Position numbers and translations under genes: made by a program. A stretch of 64,000 nt of DNA from CAYJBH01 sp964369965 (GTDB lineage Bacteria > Bacillota > Clostridia > Oscillospirales > Ruminococcaceae): contig CAYJGF010000001.1 in NCBI GenBank assembly GCA_964369965.1, positions 124,001 through 188,000 on the forward strand, given 5' to 3'. The notes below the pieces were generated by a model, which was given only the letters and a program-made list of their open reading frames with translations, did no database searches and was not told the DNA's origin. Below are positions 33,735-43,192 of the stretch, in pieces. Each line of letters starts with the position of its first letter. Position 1 is the first letter of the stretch.

Positions 33735-34655
33735 ATGGTATTAATTATACTTTATATACTATCCTTCATTATCGTTTTACTGTTGTTTCTTGCGTTGTTG
33801 TTCGGATATCTGCTGAACAGAAAGACCACTGTCCCGAAGATGCACAGCTATGACGGTGTCTATAAAGAACTGTCGGAGCGTGGGGATTATTATGGCGTTG
33901 AGCCGGATACCTATCACTTTGATGAGGTGAGTATCTCGTCGCGGTACGGCTATGAGCTATACGGCAGGTGGTATCCGTGTGCAGCTGAAGCCGAAACCCA
34001 AAAAACGGTGATTATAGTGCACGGCTATACCGTCAACCTCATGTGCTCTTTGCGATATCTTGACCTGTTTTATTCAAAAGGGTATAACGTGCTTATGTAC
34101 GACCACCGCTCCCACGGTAGGAGCAAGGGTGAGCGGTGCAGCCTCGGCTACTATGAGCGGCACGATCTTATCACCTGCATAGACTGGGTGATGCAAAAGG
34201 TCGGTGGGTCTGTCGGACTGCACGGGGAATCGATGGGCGCCTCCACCTCGATTTTGACCGCCGCCATGGACGATAGAATTGCCTTTGTGGTCGCCGACTG
34301 TGGATATGCCAGCCTGTATGATGAGCTGAAATTCCAGTTAAAAACGCAGTATAAAATACCCGGCGCACCGTTTATATTTTTTGCAAACGTCTTTAATCGA
34401 TTATTCTTTAAACACAGATATCAGGACGTCTCACCCATAAAAGCCTTGGAGGATGTCCATGTACCCGTATTGTTTATCCATGGTGAGGATGATGAGGTCA
34501 CGCCGGTCGAAAGCTCGATAGATATGTATAATGCATATGACGGCGAAAAAGAACTTTATGTGCAAAAAAATACACGCCATGCCGAGACCATAAGGCGCGA
34601 CAGGGCGAAGTATTACGACGCTGTGTATAATTTTTTAGAAAAATACTCTTTGTAA
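33735..34655 (+). CDS. Membrane-anchored alpha/beta hydrolase (YqkD/Bem46-like)
   Basis: A 306-aa protein with a strong N-terminal membrane helix (about 3-26) and an alpha/beta hydrolase domain. HGYTVNLMCSLRYLD (about 95-109) forms the oxyanion region, LHGESMGASTSI (about 162-173) the nucleophile elbow, FIHGEDDEVTPVESS (about 245-259) the acid and KNTRHAETIRRD (about 276-287) the histidine. Domain relatives act on acyl esters or peptides outside the membrane, but the substrate is unknown. It ends 15 nt before the convergent exporter gene. Confidence 0.8.
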   Translation: MVLIILYILSFIIVLLLFLALLFGYLLNRKTTVPKMHSYDGVYKELSERGDYYGVEPDTYHFDEVSISSRYGYELYGRWYPCAAEAETQKTVIIVHGYTVNLMCSLRYLDLFYSKGYNVLMYDHRSHGRSKGERCSLGYYERHDLITCIDWVMQKVGGSVGLHGESMGASTSILTAAMDDRIAFVVADCGYASLYDELKFQLKTQYKIPGAPFIFFANVFNRLFFKHRYQDVSPIKALEDVHVPVLFIHGEDDEVTPVESSIDMYNAYDGEKELYVQKNTRHAETIRRDRAKYYDAVYNFLEKYSL

Positions 34656-34670
34656 TAGATGGTGTTAGAG

Positions 34671-36854
34671 TCAAACGTCCAATCGTTGACGTTCAATCAA
34701 CTCTTTAAAAAAGCCGGGGCGATCTATCAACTGATCATATGTCCCGTCCTCGACTATCTTGCCGTCCTCCAACACGATAATGCGGTCACACTGTTTTATG
34801 GTGGATAGCCGGTGAGCTATCACCACTCGGGTGCAACGCAGATTATCAAGAGAGGCAGAGACCTTTTTTTGCGTCTTGTTGTCGAGGGCGCTGGTTGCTT
34901 CGTCAAACATCAAAACCTTGGGTTTGGGTGCTATGGCGCGCGCTATCATCAACCGCTGTTTTTGCCCACCTGATATACCGCCCGAGCCCTCCGACACCAT
35001 GGTGTGCATACCCATCGGCATTCTGCGGATATCCTCCGCAACGCCTGCGTGCTCCGCCGCCTCCCATGCTTCATCGAGCGTCAACCATGGTGCGCATATA
35101 GTAATGTTGGAAAAGATATCGCCCGAGAACAGCTTGCCGTTTTGCAAAACGACGCCTATGCGACGCCGCAACGATTTGAGGTCAATGCTGTTAATATCCT
35201 TGCCGTCATAGTAGATAGAGCCTTTGACAGGTTGCTCAAAACCGAGCAATAATCGCATAAGTGTCGATTTACCGCAACCGGTGCGCCCCACTATCGCCAC
35301 ATACTGCCCGGGGCGAATTTTGAGCGATAGATTGTCTAAAACGAGCGGCATGGAGTCGGAGTATCTAAAGCTGACGTTGCTAAGCTCAATTAGACCACCG
35401 AGCTTGGTGATCACCTTTTTCCCTTGTGAAATCTCGGGGGACGTGTTTAATATCGGGGATATCATCGTCAACATTGGTTTTATGGTCGATGCCGACAGTG
35501 CAATGCCGGTGAGTGAGGCGAATGCCGCCCCGACCATGCCGTAAGCACTCTGGAACGCATAATAATCCGCGATGCCAATCTGTGCCTGTGCCGCTATAAT
35601 ATAGATGATTATATTACCGATAAGTGTTATGCAAAGAGCGATTACCGAGTTTATTTTTATAAACAGCGGCGGATTATATCGGAGCCTCGCACCCTTGGCG
35701 AACAGCTCCCCCCACCTTGCAAAGGCGCGCTTTTCGGCACCGGAGAGCTTTATCTTTTGCACGCCGGAGATTAATGCGTAGGACATACCGCTCTCCTTGC
35801 TGGACAGCTCCATTTGACGTTGGTTTATCCTTGCGCCGATTATCGCCGAAACGATGGAAAGTATCAGCGAGCTCATCAATATCGCCACCGCCGGCAGGGC
35901 GAGCTGTGGCGCAAATGACGCTATCTGAACTATATACACCAGTGAAAACAACGAACTTATTCCGGTGGTAAAGATGATATTGACAAGGGTGTCACAAAAG
36001 AGTTTTATATATGCCATCCTGCTGGACAGTTCACCGGCGCTGTAATCCTTAAAAAAACTCGCCGGTAACGAGAGCAACCTCATCATGGTCGCCGCCTGCA
36101 CCGAAATACCGAGTTTTGTGCCGGCTCGCGCTGTGAAAAGCTGTTTTATCGTCTCTATTAATAACGAGCTTACCGTAATACATACTAAGAAAATTGAAAC
36201 GCTCATAAGCAGGCTGACACTGCCCGAGTCGACAACCTCGTCAAATAAAAATCCGGTCAACATCGGCAGGAACAAACCGAGCAACGACGCTGTGAGCGTG
36301 GCGATCAAAAACAATACAATGTCCGCAACCGACAGCGTTGCAACCATGTATTTGATAAGGTCCAACACCCCAATCGACTCCAGTGGCAACGGCTTATAAA
36401 AGGTTATTGCCTCATCATACAGCAGGTGCTCGTTGCCGGAGTTTATACGAACCCTCTGTTTTGTGGACGGGTCGACATAGTAATAACCACTCATGCCGTG
36501 CGGCAATAGTGCAACGACCGTCTCCCCCTCCTTTAAAACGCCGAGCATAGCGCCTATCGCGTCACGGTGCCAACCGGAGGTAAGATTTACGGTGCGGCGC
36601 ATAATGCCGTGGGGGCGCATAAGATATTCTATCTGCTCGTTCATGTCGGTTATGCTGTCCGGTATGGGTTTTGGTTTTAATCGAAAATATTTAAGTATCT
36701 CCTCCACCGCATTTTTTGTGATAAGACGGTCGTCGTTCAAAGCATGGGAAAGACGCCGACCCATCACCGCGCCGGCTATGTCAACAAAAGCATCGGCAAA
36801 CGCGTCGTCATCACCCTGTATTCGCTGTCTTACCTGGTCATCAAACCAACTCAA
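34671..36854 (-). CDS. NHLM-type bacteriocin exporter ABC protein (no peptidase)
   Basis: A 727-aa half ABC transporter of the NHLP/NHLM peptide export family. The N-terminal cytoplasmic region (about 1-160) has no C39 peptidase motif but the family-specific sensor-like domain (GYYYVDPSTKQRVR). Six transmembrane helices span about 175-440. The ATPase domain has Walker A VAIVGRTGCGKSTLMRLLLG (about 530-549), signature GGISGGQKQRLMIARAI (about 634-650) and Walker B PKVLMFDEATSALD (about 653-666). The start is TTG at 36854, placed by AGGAAAGGG. It probably forms a complex with the next ABC protein, 18 nt away. Confidence 0.85.
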   Translation of the reverse strand: MSWFDDQVRQRIQGDDDAFADAFVDIAGAVMGRRLSHALNDDRLITKNAVEEILKYFRLKPKPIPDSITDMNEQIEYLMRPHGIMRRTVNLTSGWHRDAIGAMLGVLKEGETVVALLPHGMSGYYYVDPSTKQRVRINSGNEHLLYDEAITFYKPLPLESIGVLDLIKYMVATLSVADIVLFLIATLTASLLGLFLPMLTGFLFDEVVDSGSVSLLMSVSIFLVCITVSSLLIETIKQLFTARAGTKLGISVQAATMMRLLSLPASFFKDYSAGELSSRMAYIKLFCDTLVNIIFTTGISSLFSLVYIVQIASFAPQLALPAVAILMSSLILSIVSAIIGARINQRQMELSSKESGMSYALISGVQKIKLSGAEKRAFARWGELFAKGARLRYNPPLFIKINSVIALCITLIGNIIIYIIAAQAQIGIADYYAFQSAYGMVGAAFASLTGIALSASTIKPMLTMISPILNTSPEISQGKKVITKLGGLIELSNVSFRYSDSMPLVLDNLSLKIRPGQYVAIVGRTGCGKSTLMRLLLGFEQPVKGSIYYDGKDINSIDLKSLRRRIGVVLQNGKLFSGDIFSNITICAPWLTLDEAWEAAEHAGVAEDIRRMPMGMHTMVSEGSGGISGGQKQRLMIARAIAPKPKVLMFDEATSALDNKTQKKVSASLDNLRCTRVVIAHRLSTIKQCDRIIVLEDGKIVEDGTYDQLIDRPGFFKELIERQRLDV

Positions 36855-36872
36855 ACGGTATATCCCTTTCCT

Positions 36873-39050
36873 CTACTCATTAGCGACCAACTCCTTATAA
36901 GCTCCACCCTTGGCGTAGAGCTCCTCGTGTGTGCCACGCTGTACCACCTCACCATAGCTCATGACAACAATCTCATCACAATCTCGTATGGTGGAAAGGC
37001 GGTGTGCTATGACTATGCAGGTTATTCCACGATCCTTTATACATTTTATTACCTCCTGCTCCGTCTTGGCATCAAGAGCGCTTGTCGCCTCATCTAAAAT
37101 TATGATGGTAGGGTCTTGGGAGAGCACCCGAGCAATCTCCATGCGTTGGCGTTCACCACCGGAGAAATCCTTGCCGCCCTCGCCGACGCGATATTGATAA
37201 CCTCCGTCACGCTTCATTATATCCTCATGCAGGCTGGCATCGCGCGCCGCCATGATCATCTCAAAATCCTCGATGGTGCTGTCCCACATCTTTATATTGT
37301 TTGATATCGTGTCTTCAAACAATATAATCTCTTGGTCGACCACCGACAGTGAGCCGGTGAATATAGCGTTGTCAATGTCCTCTATCGGTTTGCCGTCGAA
37401 CAATATCTCCCCCCCGAGCGGTTTATAAAGCCCCGAGATAAGTTTTGATAAGGTCGATTTGCCGCACCCCGACTCACCCACAAAGGCTATGCGATCGCCT
37501 GCCTTGACACTGAGATTAAAGTCCTTTATCAGCGGTTTTGATAGCTTTGAGTAGGAAAATGTGACGTTTTTCATCTCGATGTTGCCGGTGAGCTTAGCAT
37601 ATTCTTTGCCGTCGTCCGCCTTGTTAAAACTGCGATCGGTGGGGTAGTTCATGACGTCCTCGACGCGCTCCATCTCGCTCCTCATCTCAAGCAGGGTTTG
37701 CCCCGACGAGATAAGGGTCATCGCCGGCTGGGTAAAGGACATCAAAAACCCTTGAAACACCATGACCATGCCGGGCGTGAACTGCTCAACCATGGTGAGA
37801 TAAACACCGACAATCAGCACTGCGATGTTTGCAAGTTTTGTGACCAACATTGGCACCATGCCGAGGTATCGGTTGAGCTTTTCATATTTAATCTGCTGTG
37901 TGTTGACACCTGCCTGGTGTCCCGACCATTTTTCAAAAAAGCCGTTTTCCGCACCGCTTGCCTTTATCGTCTCTATCATCTCAATGCCGGAGACGGTCGC
38001 ACCGGCAAGTTTGCCGGCATCGCGCATCTGGACACGGGTTATGTTGATGCGCTTTTGCGATATGACATTGGAGACAACAAGGTTGAAAATTACCGACAAC
38101 ACACCTATAAGGGTTAGCATAAGGCTGTACCGTATCATGACGACAAGATAGAAAACCATCATGGCGGCGTCCAGCACAAGTGGCGCAAGGGTGGCGATGA
38201 GTGTGTTTGCAATCTCGGCGTTGGAGGATTTGCGCTCGTCTATGTCGCCTGCCATACGTTGAGAAAAAAACTCCATGGGCAGTCGCAGGACGTGCCATAA
38301 AAAGGAGGTTGTGCCGATGACGGAGAGTTTGCCGTTTATACCCAGTGAGTATACGGCGTTGACGGTGGATACACAGAGTTGAATAATACCGATAGCCGAG
38401 ACAACGATAATGAACGGCAAAAGCCATTCCGGATTGCTGCCACTGAGCAACCGGTCGATATAAAAGCCGGAAAACGCGGTGGTTATCAAGGAGATTACCG
38501 ACGCCATAGCGGTGGTTAAAATCACAAAGATTATCGCAGTCCTTGCGCCCTTTAATCTGCTCTTGGCAAAGCCGAGCATGGAGCGACGTGCACCGCTTTT
38601 TTCAAAATTCATATCCGGTGAAAACATAAGGCATATCCCGGTGAATGCCTCATCAAATGCCTCCATCGAGACGCTGTAGTTGCCCTTTGCAGGATCGTTT
38701 AAAAGCACCTTATCGCCTTTAAATCCCCGAAGCACCACAAAGTGATTAAAGTTCCAGTGGATTATGCAGGGGAAGGAGCCGTTTTGTCGCAGTGAGGCCG
38801 GCTCAAAGCGATAACCTTTCGCCTTAAGACCGTAATTTCTCGCGGCAAGCAGGAGGTTTTTGGCGTTGGAGCCATCACGGGAGACACCGCAGTCGGAGCG
38901 CACCTGTTCAAGCGGTATCCATTTTTCATAGTATGCCAAAATCATCGCAAGACATGCCGCCCCACACTCCAACATCTCCATCTGCATAATGACCGGCACG
39001 TTCTTGGCATATCCACCGACGACCGGCTGTTTTATCCCTTTTTGTTGCAA
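36873..39050 (-). CDS. NHLM-type peptidase-containing ABC transporter (C39)
   Basis: This 725-aa peptidase-ABC exporter cleaves double-glycine-type leaders and exports the core peptide. The C39 domain (about 1-150) has MQMEMLECGAACLAMILAYY (catalytic Cys and preceding Gln), CIIHWNFNHFVVLRGF (His) and LLNDPAKG (Asp), all intact. Six membrane helices follow, then the ATPase with FVGESGCGKSTLSKLISGLY (about 525-544), FSGGERQRMEIARVL and IIILDEATSALD. The start is TTG at 39050, 8 nt after a perfect AGGAGG. Its natural cargo is not encoded nearby. Confidence 0.9.
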   Translation of the reverse strand: MQQKGIKQPVVGGYAKNVPVIMQMEMLECGAACLAMILAYYEKWIPLEQVRSDCGVSRDGSNAKNLLLAARNYGLKAKGYRFEPASLRQNGSFPCIIHWNFNHFVVLRGFKGDKVLLNDPAKGNYSVSMEAFDEAFTGICLMFSPDMNFEKSGARRSMLGFAKSRLKGARTAIIFVILTTAMASVISLITTAFSGFYIDRLLSGSNPEWLLPFIIVVSAIGIIQLCVSTVNAVYSLGINGKLSVIGTTSFLWHVLRLPMEFFSQRMAGDIDERKSSNAEIANTLIATLAPLVLDAAMMVFYLVVMIRYSLMLTLIGVLSVIFNLVVSNVISQKRINITRVQMRDAGKLAGATVSGIEMIETIKASGAENGFFEKWSGHQAGVNTQQIKYEKLNRYLGMVPMLVTKLANIAVLIVGVYLTMVEQFTPGMVMVFQGFLMSFTQPAMTLISSGQTLLEMRSEMERVEDVMNYPTDRSFNKADDGKEYAKLTGNIEMKNVTFSYSKLSKPLIKDFNLSVKAGDRIAFVGESGCGKSTLSKLISGLYKPLGGEILFDGKPIEDIDNAIFTGSLSVVDQEIILFEDTISNNIKMWDSTIEDFEMIMAARDASLHEDIMKRDGGYQYRVGEGGKDFSGGERQRMEIARVLSQDPTIIILDEATSALDAKTEQEVIKCIKDRGITCIVIAHRLSTIRDCDEIVVMSYGEVVQRGTHEELYAKGGAYKELVANE

Positions 39051-39096
39051 TGCGTCACCTCCTCTCGACTTTTTTCATCCATCACTTGTTGTATGT

Positions 39097-39570
39097 TCAG
39101 TTGATGATGAATGTAATAAGAGCAATGCTCTCGGTGGTGATGCTCGCCTCATAAATCCCGTCCTCGAGGTTAGCGTCGAGATTTGCGGTATAAACCCATT
39201 CGCCCGGCATAATTTCACCGGCATATAGCAGATAGTCGTCCGCCCCATCATCCAGCGAAGTCGGCGTTGAGGATATATCGATTATATTGTAGCTTTGTCC
39301 CTCAATCATTATCGGCATATCAAGCCGGATTTTGTCGAGGTCCCCCTCTTTTATATAGCAGTACACCGTGTCCTGCTCACTGACAGCGGCAAGCGGTATA
39401 ACGGTGTTTATCCGCCCGAACACGGCAAACACCAAAAAGCCTATCAACAGAAAAAGTGAGGCAATAAGAACAATCCATACCCCGGGGTTGGAAACTCGAA
39501 TGTAGTCGCCGAGCTGTTCCGGCGAGGATATCTTATCTATGCTCTTTTTTCTGAAAAGATTGTTGTCCAT
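39097..39570 (-). CDS. Short NHLM-system HlyD-like secretion protein
   Basis: This 157-aa protein starts LFRKKSIDKISSPEQLGDYI (about 5-24), the family opening of the NHLM-system membrane-fusion protein. It has one membrane helix (about 31-52) and then a compact beta domain. Typical members are much longer and carry a coiled-coil hairpin between two lipoyl halves; here that arm is absent. The reading frame is intact, so it is a reduced version rather than a frameshifted one. It is the first gene of the exporter operon, transcribed from a promoter at 39608-39636. Confidence 0.72.
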   Translation of the reverse strand: MDNNLFRKKSIDKISSPEQLGDYIRVSNPGVWIVLIASLFLLIGFLVFAVFGRINTVIPLAAVSEQDTVYCYIKEGDLDKIRLDMPIMIEGQSYNIIDISSTPTSLDDGADDYLLYAGEIMPGEWVYTANLDANLEDGIYEASITTESIALITFIIN

Positions 39571-39607
39571 CCTTATTTCTATCCATAATAGCGTTGTCTT
39601 AGTTTAA

Positions 39608-39636
39608 ATTATACCATTTCACAATATAAATGTAAA
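39608..39636 (-). promoter_or_regulatory. Promoter of the NHLM exporter operon
   Basis: On the minus strand, -35 TTTACA (plus 39631-39636), 17 bp, and extended -10 TGGTATAAT (TATAAT at plus 39608-39613). Confidence 0.75.
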
Positions 39637-39663
39637 CAAAAATCGAGTTTTTATCAAATTAAG

Positions 39664-39692
39664 TTGATAAATAAAACGAAACATGATATAAT
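39664..39692 (+). promoter_or_regulatory. Promoter of the STAS gene
   Basis: -35 TTGATA (39664-39669), a 17-bp spacer and -10 TATAAT (39687-39692). It is divergent from the exporter promoter, only 28 bp away, so the two could share a regulator. Confidence 0.75.
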
Positions 39693-39734
39693 GAAGAAAA
39701 GTTTTTTTAAAATAACATCTGAAAGGATTGTATT

Positions 39735-40031
39735 ATGACTATTAACAAACAGTTAAACGGCTCGGAAATTATTTTTTCGTTGGAGGGTCGCCTGGACACC
39801 ACCACCTCACCTGCGCTTGAGGCACAGCTTAAAGATAATGTCGACAACGTGGACTCCCTTGTCATCGATATGGAAAAACTCGACTACCTTTCGTCGGCTG
39901 GTCTTAGGGTCATTCTCAGCGCTCAAAAGGTGATGAGCAAAAAGGACGGGATGATTGTCAAAAACGTCAACGAGACTATTATGGAGGTTTTTGAGGTCAC
40001 CGGATTTGTCGATATTTTAACCATTATTTAG
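39735..40031 (+). CDS. STAS-domain anti-sigma factor antagonist-like protein
   Basis: This 98-aa single STAS domain resembles SpoIIAA/RsbV. It has SLEGRLDTTTSPALEAQL (about 15-32) and the phosphorylation loop MEKLDYLSSAGLRVILS (about 51-67), with the target Ser in SSAGLR. It would be phosphorylated by a GHKL kinase and act in partner switching. No anti-sigma kinase or sigma factor is adjacent, so the partner is elsewhere. It has its own promoter and terminator, so it forms a single-gene unit beside the exporter. Confidence 0.9.
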   Translation: MTINKQLNGSEIIFSLEGRLDTTTSPALEAQLKDNVDNVDSLVIDMEKLDYLSSAGLRVILSAQKVMSKKDGMIVKNVNETIMEVFEVTGFVDILTII

Positions 40032-40062
40032 TCTTTCTTTCAAATATCTTTCATATTTCTTT

Positions 40063-40110
40063 AACTATCCTTTTGCTTAACTTAATGTTAAGTTAAAAGG
40101 GTAGTTTTCT
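40063..40110 (+). terminator. Terminator after the STAS gene
   Basis: A long imperfect stem, AACTATCCTTTT...TTAACTTA paired with TAAGTTAAAAGGGTAGTT, is followed by a T-rich stretch, 32 nt after the stop. Confidence 0.8.
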
Positions 40111-40157
40111 TATTTTTATCTGTTAAAATGATCATAATCATTTAAGAGAGGGAAGTT

Positions 40158-41249
40158 ATGAAAGTAGTTGTGGTTATTCCGGCATATCAGCCAAGCAGTG
40201 AGTTGATAGGGTATGTAGAGGAGCTTTTGGGTGCGATATCCACCGAGGTGTTGGTGGTCAACGACGGCAGTTCTGACGAGAAAAAGCTAATATTTAATGC
40301 CCTTGAAAGAATGGGCGGCGTCAAGGTTTTGCACCATACAAAAAACAAGGGGAAAGGATGTGCCATCAAAACGGCGGTGCGATACCTTTCACTTCTGCGC
40401 CCCGATGTCGACGGCATAGTAACCGCTGACGCCGACCTGCAACACAGCGTCAAGGATGTTTTGAGGATGACGAATGTGTTGTGTGAGAGGTCTGACGAGT
40501 TGATACTCGGTGTGAGAACATTTGACCAAACCACACCAAAACGCAGTAGGGTCGGCAATGCATTCTCGAGGGCGACACTTCACCTACTCTATGGTATAAA
40601 CCTGCAAGACACCCAGACCGGTCTCAGGGCAATAGGCAGAAGGCATTTTGATTTTCTGCTCTCTTTAAAGGGGGAGCGATACGAATATGAGCTGAATATG
40701 CTGATCTATTCAAGAAAAAGGAATATCGATATATTCCCCCTCGACATCGACACAATATATTATGACAACAACTCAAAAAGTCATTTTCATACCATAAAAG
40801 ACGGCTCTTTAGTCCTTTTTCATATGTTGAAAGGGTTGCTACAGTATGTCGGCAATTCCTTTGTATGCGCTTTTGTGGATATTGCACTCTTTACCTTTTT
40901 ATTTTTTATGTGTGAATCGGTCTTTAGCGCAGGTGTTGCGACCGCTTTATGTGCCGTGAGTGCAAGGATAATTTCATCTGTAATCGACTTTAAATTAAAT
41001 CGCAGAACCTTTGCGTCGAAAGAGCTTTCCTCCGACAGGGCATATATAAAATACTATGCCCTGTGGGTCATTCAGTTGACTATATCCACCTTGACGGTAA
41101 ATTTGTTTAACATCTATCTCGGTGCAGCTCAGGTCATTGTAAAGCCATTAATCGATCTTACTCTTGCCGTTATCAGCTATAAAATACAACTTCACTGGGT
41201 GTTTGCAATAAAAAAACCATATAAAAAATATATAGAAATTTCATCTTGA
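40158..41249 (+). CDS. GT2 glycosyltransferase fused to a GtrA-like membrane domain
   Basis: A 363-aa fusion. Residues 1-215 form a DPM1-like GT2 domain with VVVIPAYQPSSELIGYVEEL (about 3-22), VVNDGSSDEK (about 34-43), DGIVTADADLQH (about 84-95) and DTQTGLRAIGR (about 154-164). Residues 230-350 hold four helices of a GtrA-type domain (FVCAFVDIALFTFLFFMC). The first likely charges a polyprenyl phosphate with a sugar, and the second helps flip it across the membrane, for glycosylation of lipids, teichoic acid or surface polysaccharide. The two parts are separate genes in many bacteria. Confidence 0.87.
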   Translation: MKVVVVIPAYQPSSELIGYVEELLGAISTEVLVVNDGSSDEKKLIFNALERMGGVKVLHHTKNKGKGCAIKTAVRYLSLLRPDVDGIVTADADLQHSVKDVLRMTNVLCERSDELILGVRTFDQTTPKRSRVGNAFSRATLHLLYGINLQDTQTGLRAIGRRHFDFLLSLKGERYEYELNMLIYSRKRNIDIFPLDIDTIYYDNNSKSHFHTIKDGSLVLFHMLKGLLQYVGNSFVCAFVDIALFTFLFFMCESVFSAGVATALCAVSARIISSVIDFKLNRRTFASKELSSDRAYIKYYALWVIQLTISTLTVNLFNIYLGAAQVIVKPLIDLTLAVISYKIQLHWVFAIKKPYKKYIEISS

Positions 41250-41274
41250 CATTTTCAACATAATTTGTTACAAT
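41246..41274 (+). promoter_or_regulatory. Promoter of the membrane GGDEF gene
   Basis: -35 TTGACA (41246-41251, overlapping the preceding stop codon), a 17-bp spacer and -10 TACAAT (41269-41274). Confidence 0.8.
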
Positions 41275-41372
41275 TATTCGAAGTTAATTGTATTATACAT
41301 AGCACTTGTTGCAATGAAATAATATTTTTAACCCAATAATTCGTAATTTTTATGATTGAGTGGATATTTTTA

Positions 41373-42680
41373 ATGAAGAGATTTGTCAGTTGGCTGAATA
41401 ATGCACCGATAAGAAAAAAATTCTTGCCGTTGCAGTTGGTTGTGATAATAAATGTAATAATAATCTGTCTATTTTCCTTTGTCTCAATAGGATTGGTGAA
41501 CATATCATCGCAAAATATAATCGACACCAACGTTCGACACAAGGAGGAGTTAAGCGCAATTATACGAAATATGTATGTCTGTAGGGTGCTCGGCAGAGAT
41601 ATTTTATTTGCGGTGGACGAGGACGTTAAAAACGATTATTATGAAGATTACATCAGCGCTTTTGATGAACTCGACCAAAAGATGGACGACTATTCAGAGC
41701 ATTTAACCGGCTCACAGCTCACCGAGTTCACCCGTATTATAGAGGAAAAGAATGAGTATAAGGAGAGCATGATACTCTCCGCAGATATCTGGATTAATAA
41801 CGGCAATTATGATGAGGCGCTTTATGCCCTACAGGTGGTGACCCCTATAGCCAACGAATTTTTCGGGAGTATCGATGTGTTCTCCTATGAAGAGGAGAGG
41901 ATAATGAACGCCGCACTCGAGGTCAACGACGGGCTTGTTATGACCATTTTGATATCCGGGTTTATTGTCGGTTTTGCCATCATAATCGGAGTGGTGTTGT
42001 TCACACGAATCTACTCTAAAAGCATGAGCTCCAGTTTAATTAAGCTTGAAAAATCAATGTCTCAAATCGCCGAAACGGGCAACATGAAAATAGAAATACC
42101 GGAAGAACTCTACACAAAAGATGAGATAGGTCTCATTGCAAGCGTTGCAAACAAGATGAAGTCGATGCTGCTGGAATATTCTTTTAACGACACACTCACC
42201 GGAGGATACAACGCCAAGGCGTACCATGAGGAGATAAACGAGATTTTCGCAGATGAAGACAGCCAAAAAGAGATTTGGTGTATCATCGCGGACATGAATA
42301 ACCTAAAACTTATCAACGATAATCTCGGTCATGTCGAGGGCGATAACGCTTTAAGGAATTCATACTATGCCCTAAACGGCAACTTTGGAAAATACGGGAA
42401 AACCTTTCGCATAGGTGGTGACGAATTTGTCTCGCTGCTTGCCGGTTGCTCGAAAGAGAGTGTCGACTTGATGATAATCGAGGTTGAAAACCAAATTGCC
42501 AAGGCGAACAAAAATGCCGTATACAAATATTCACTTGCGATAGGTGCCGATCATTTTGTCGGGAAGAGCGCCTCGGAATACAGTGAGTTTTTCAAAAAAG
42601 TGGACAAAAAAATGTACGACAACAAAATTGCGAGCAAACAGTCCCGAATGAGTGCAAGGGTGACGCAATCCGACAATTAA
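41373..42680 (+). CDS. Membrane-bound diguanylate cyclase (GGDEF)
   Basis: A 435-aa sensor protein. The first helix (about 20-42) and second helix (about 188-210) bracket an extracellular four-helix-bundle-like domain rich in Asp and Glu. A HAMP-like segment (about 212-265) leads to a GGDEF domain with DMNNLKLINDNLGHVEGDNA (about 302-321) and RIGGDEFVSLL (about 345-355). The GGDEF core is intact, so cyclic-di-GMP synthesis is expected. No RxxD inhibitory site is obvious. The start at 41373 is preferred, because GAGTGGA precedes it. It lies between the GT2-GtrA fusion and an IS remnant, as a single-gene unit. Confidence 0.86.
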   Translation: MKRFVSWLNNAPIRKKFLPLQLVVIINVIIICLFSFVSIGLVNISSQNIIDTNVRHKEELSAIIRNMYVCRVLGRDILFAVDEDVKNDYYEDYISAFDELDQKMDDYSEHLTGSQLTEFTRIIEEKNEYKESMILSADIWINNGNYDEALYALQVVTPIANEFFGSIDVFSYEEERIMNAALEVNDGLVMTILISGFIVGFAIIIGVVLFTRIYSKSMSSSLIKLEKSMSQIAETGNMKIEIPEELYTKDEIGLIASVANKMKSMLLEYSFNDTLTGGYNAKAYHEEINEIFADEDSQKEIWCIIADMNNLKLINDNLGHVEGDNALRNSYYALNGNFGKYGKTFRIGGDEFVSLLAGCSKESVDLMIIEVENQIAKANKNAVYKYSLAIGADHFVGKSASEYSEFFKKVDKKMYDNKIASKQSRMSARVTQSDN

Positions 42681-42710
42681 TTTAACTTATATCAGGATAA
42701 TATCTTGGGA

Positions 42711-43192
42711 GTGGCGAAAAGGACTTAATTTACAAATATAAAAGTGATATAATGCAAGTATGAGAATATGTAAAATAGAAGAAAACAAAAAATGCCCTCG
42801 ATGTGGAGCGAGCGAAAACCAAGCAAGAAATGGAAAAAATCGGTCGGGAACACAAAGGATACTGTGCAGAAACTGTAAAAAAACGTATACAATAGAGCCG
42901 AAAAAACATGCTTACGATGAGGAGACGAGAGCAATAGCATTAAAAATCTACTATGCGGGAGCCAGTGGACGTGGAGTGGGAAAAGTGCTGGGGATGTGTA
43001 AAGACAATGTACACAACTGGATAAAAAAACGAACCGATGATGAAAAGTTAAAGGATTGTTTAGAACTTGATGTTTGATTTATTTTGTTTGTGCATACAAC
43101 AAATTTGGAATTGCTAAAATAAATTACAGAGAAAATCGATAGAATTGCCGCTTTCTATCTTGAATTTTTTATAATCAGTTCGTTTCGCCACT
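42711..43192 (+). mobile_element. IS1-like remnant or MITE carrying only an insA-type gene
   Basis: The ends AGTGGCGAAA (starting about 42710) and the complement of TTTCGCCACT (about 43184-43193) are inverted repeats. Similarity extends to about 20 bp with mismatches (the left reads on as AGGACTTAAT, the right as CGAACTGATT). Between them lies an InsA-like frame and then about 115 nt without coding content. The DDE catalytic part (InsB) is missing. I saw no clear target-site duplication. It sits between the GGDEF gene and the lysS promoter. Confidence 0.65.
42760..43077 (+). CDS. InsA-like zinc-ribbon/HTH protein of an IS1-family remnant
   Basis: A 105-aa protein with a zinc ribbon KCPRCGASENQARNGKNRSG (about 11-30), then RILCRNCKKTYTIEPKK (about 33-49), and an HTH segment YYAGASGRGVGKVLGMCKDN (about 67-86) followed by VHNWIKKR. 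This is the layout of IS1 InsA, the DNA-binding part of the transposase. The frame stops at 43077 with no transposase core downstream in any frame that I can see. It may be a dead fragment or may still bind the element ends. Confidence 0.72.
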   Translation: MRICKIEENKKCPRCGASENQARNGKNRSGTQRILCRNCKKTYTIEPKKHAYDEETRAIALKIYYAGASGRGVGKVLGMCKDNVHNWIKKRTDDEKLKDCLELDV

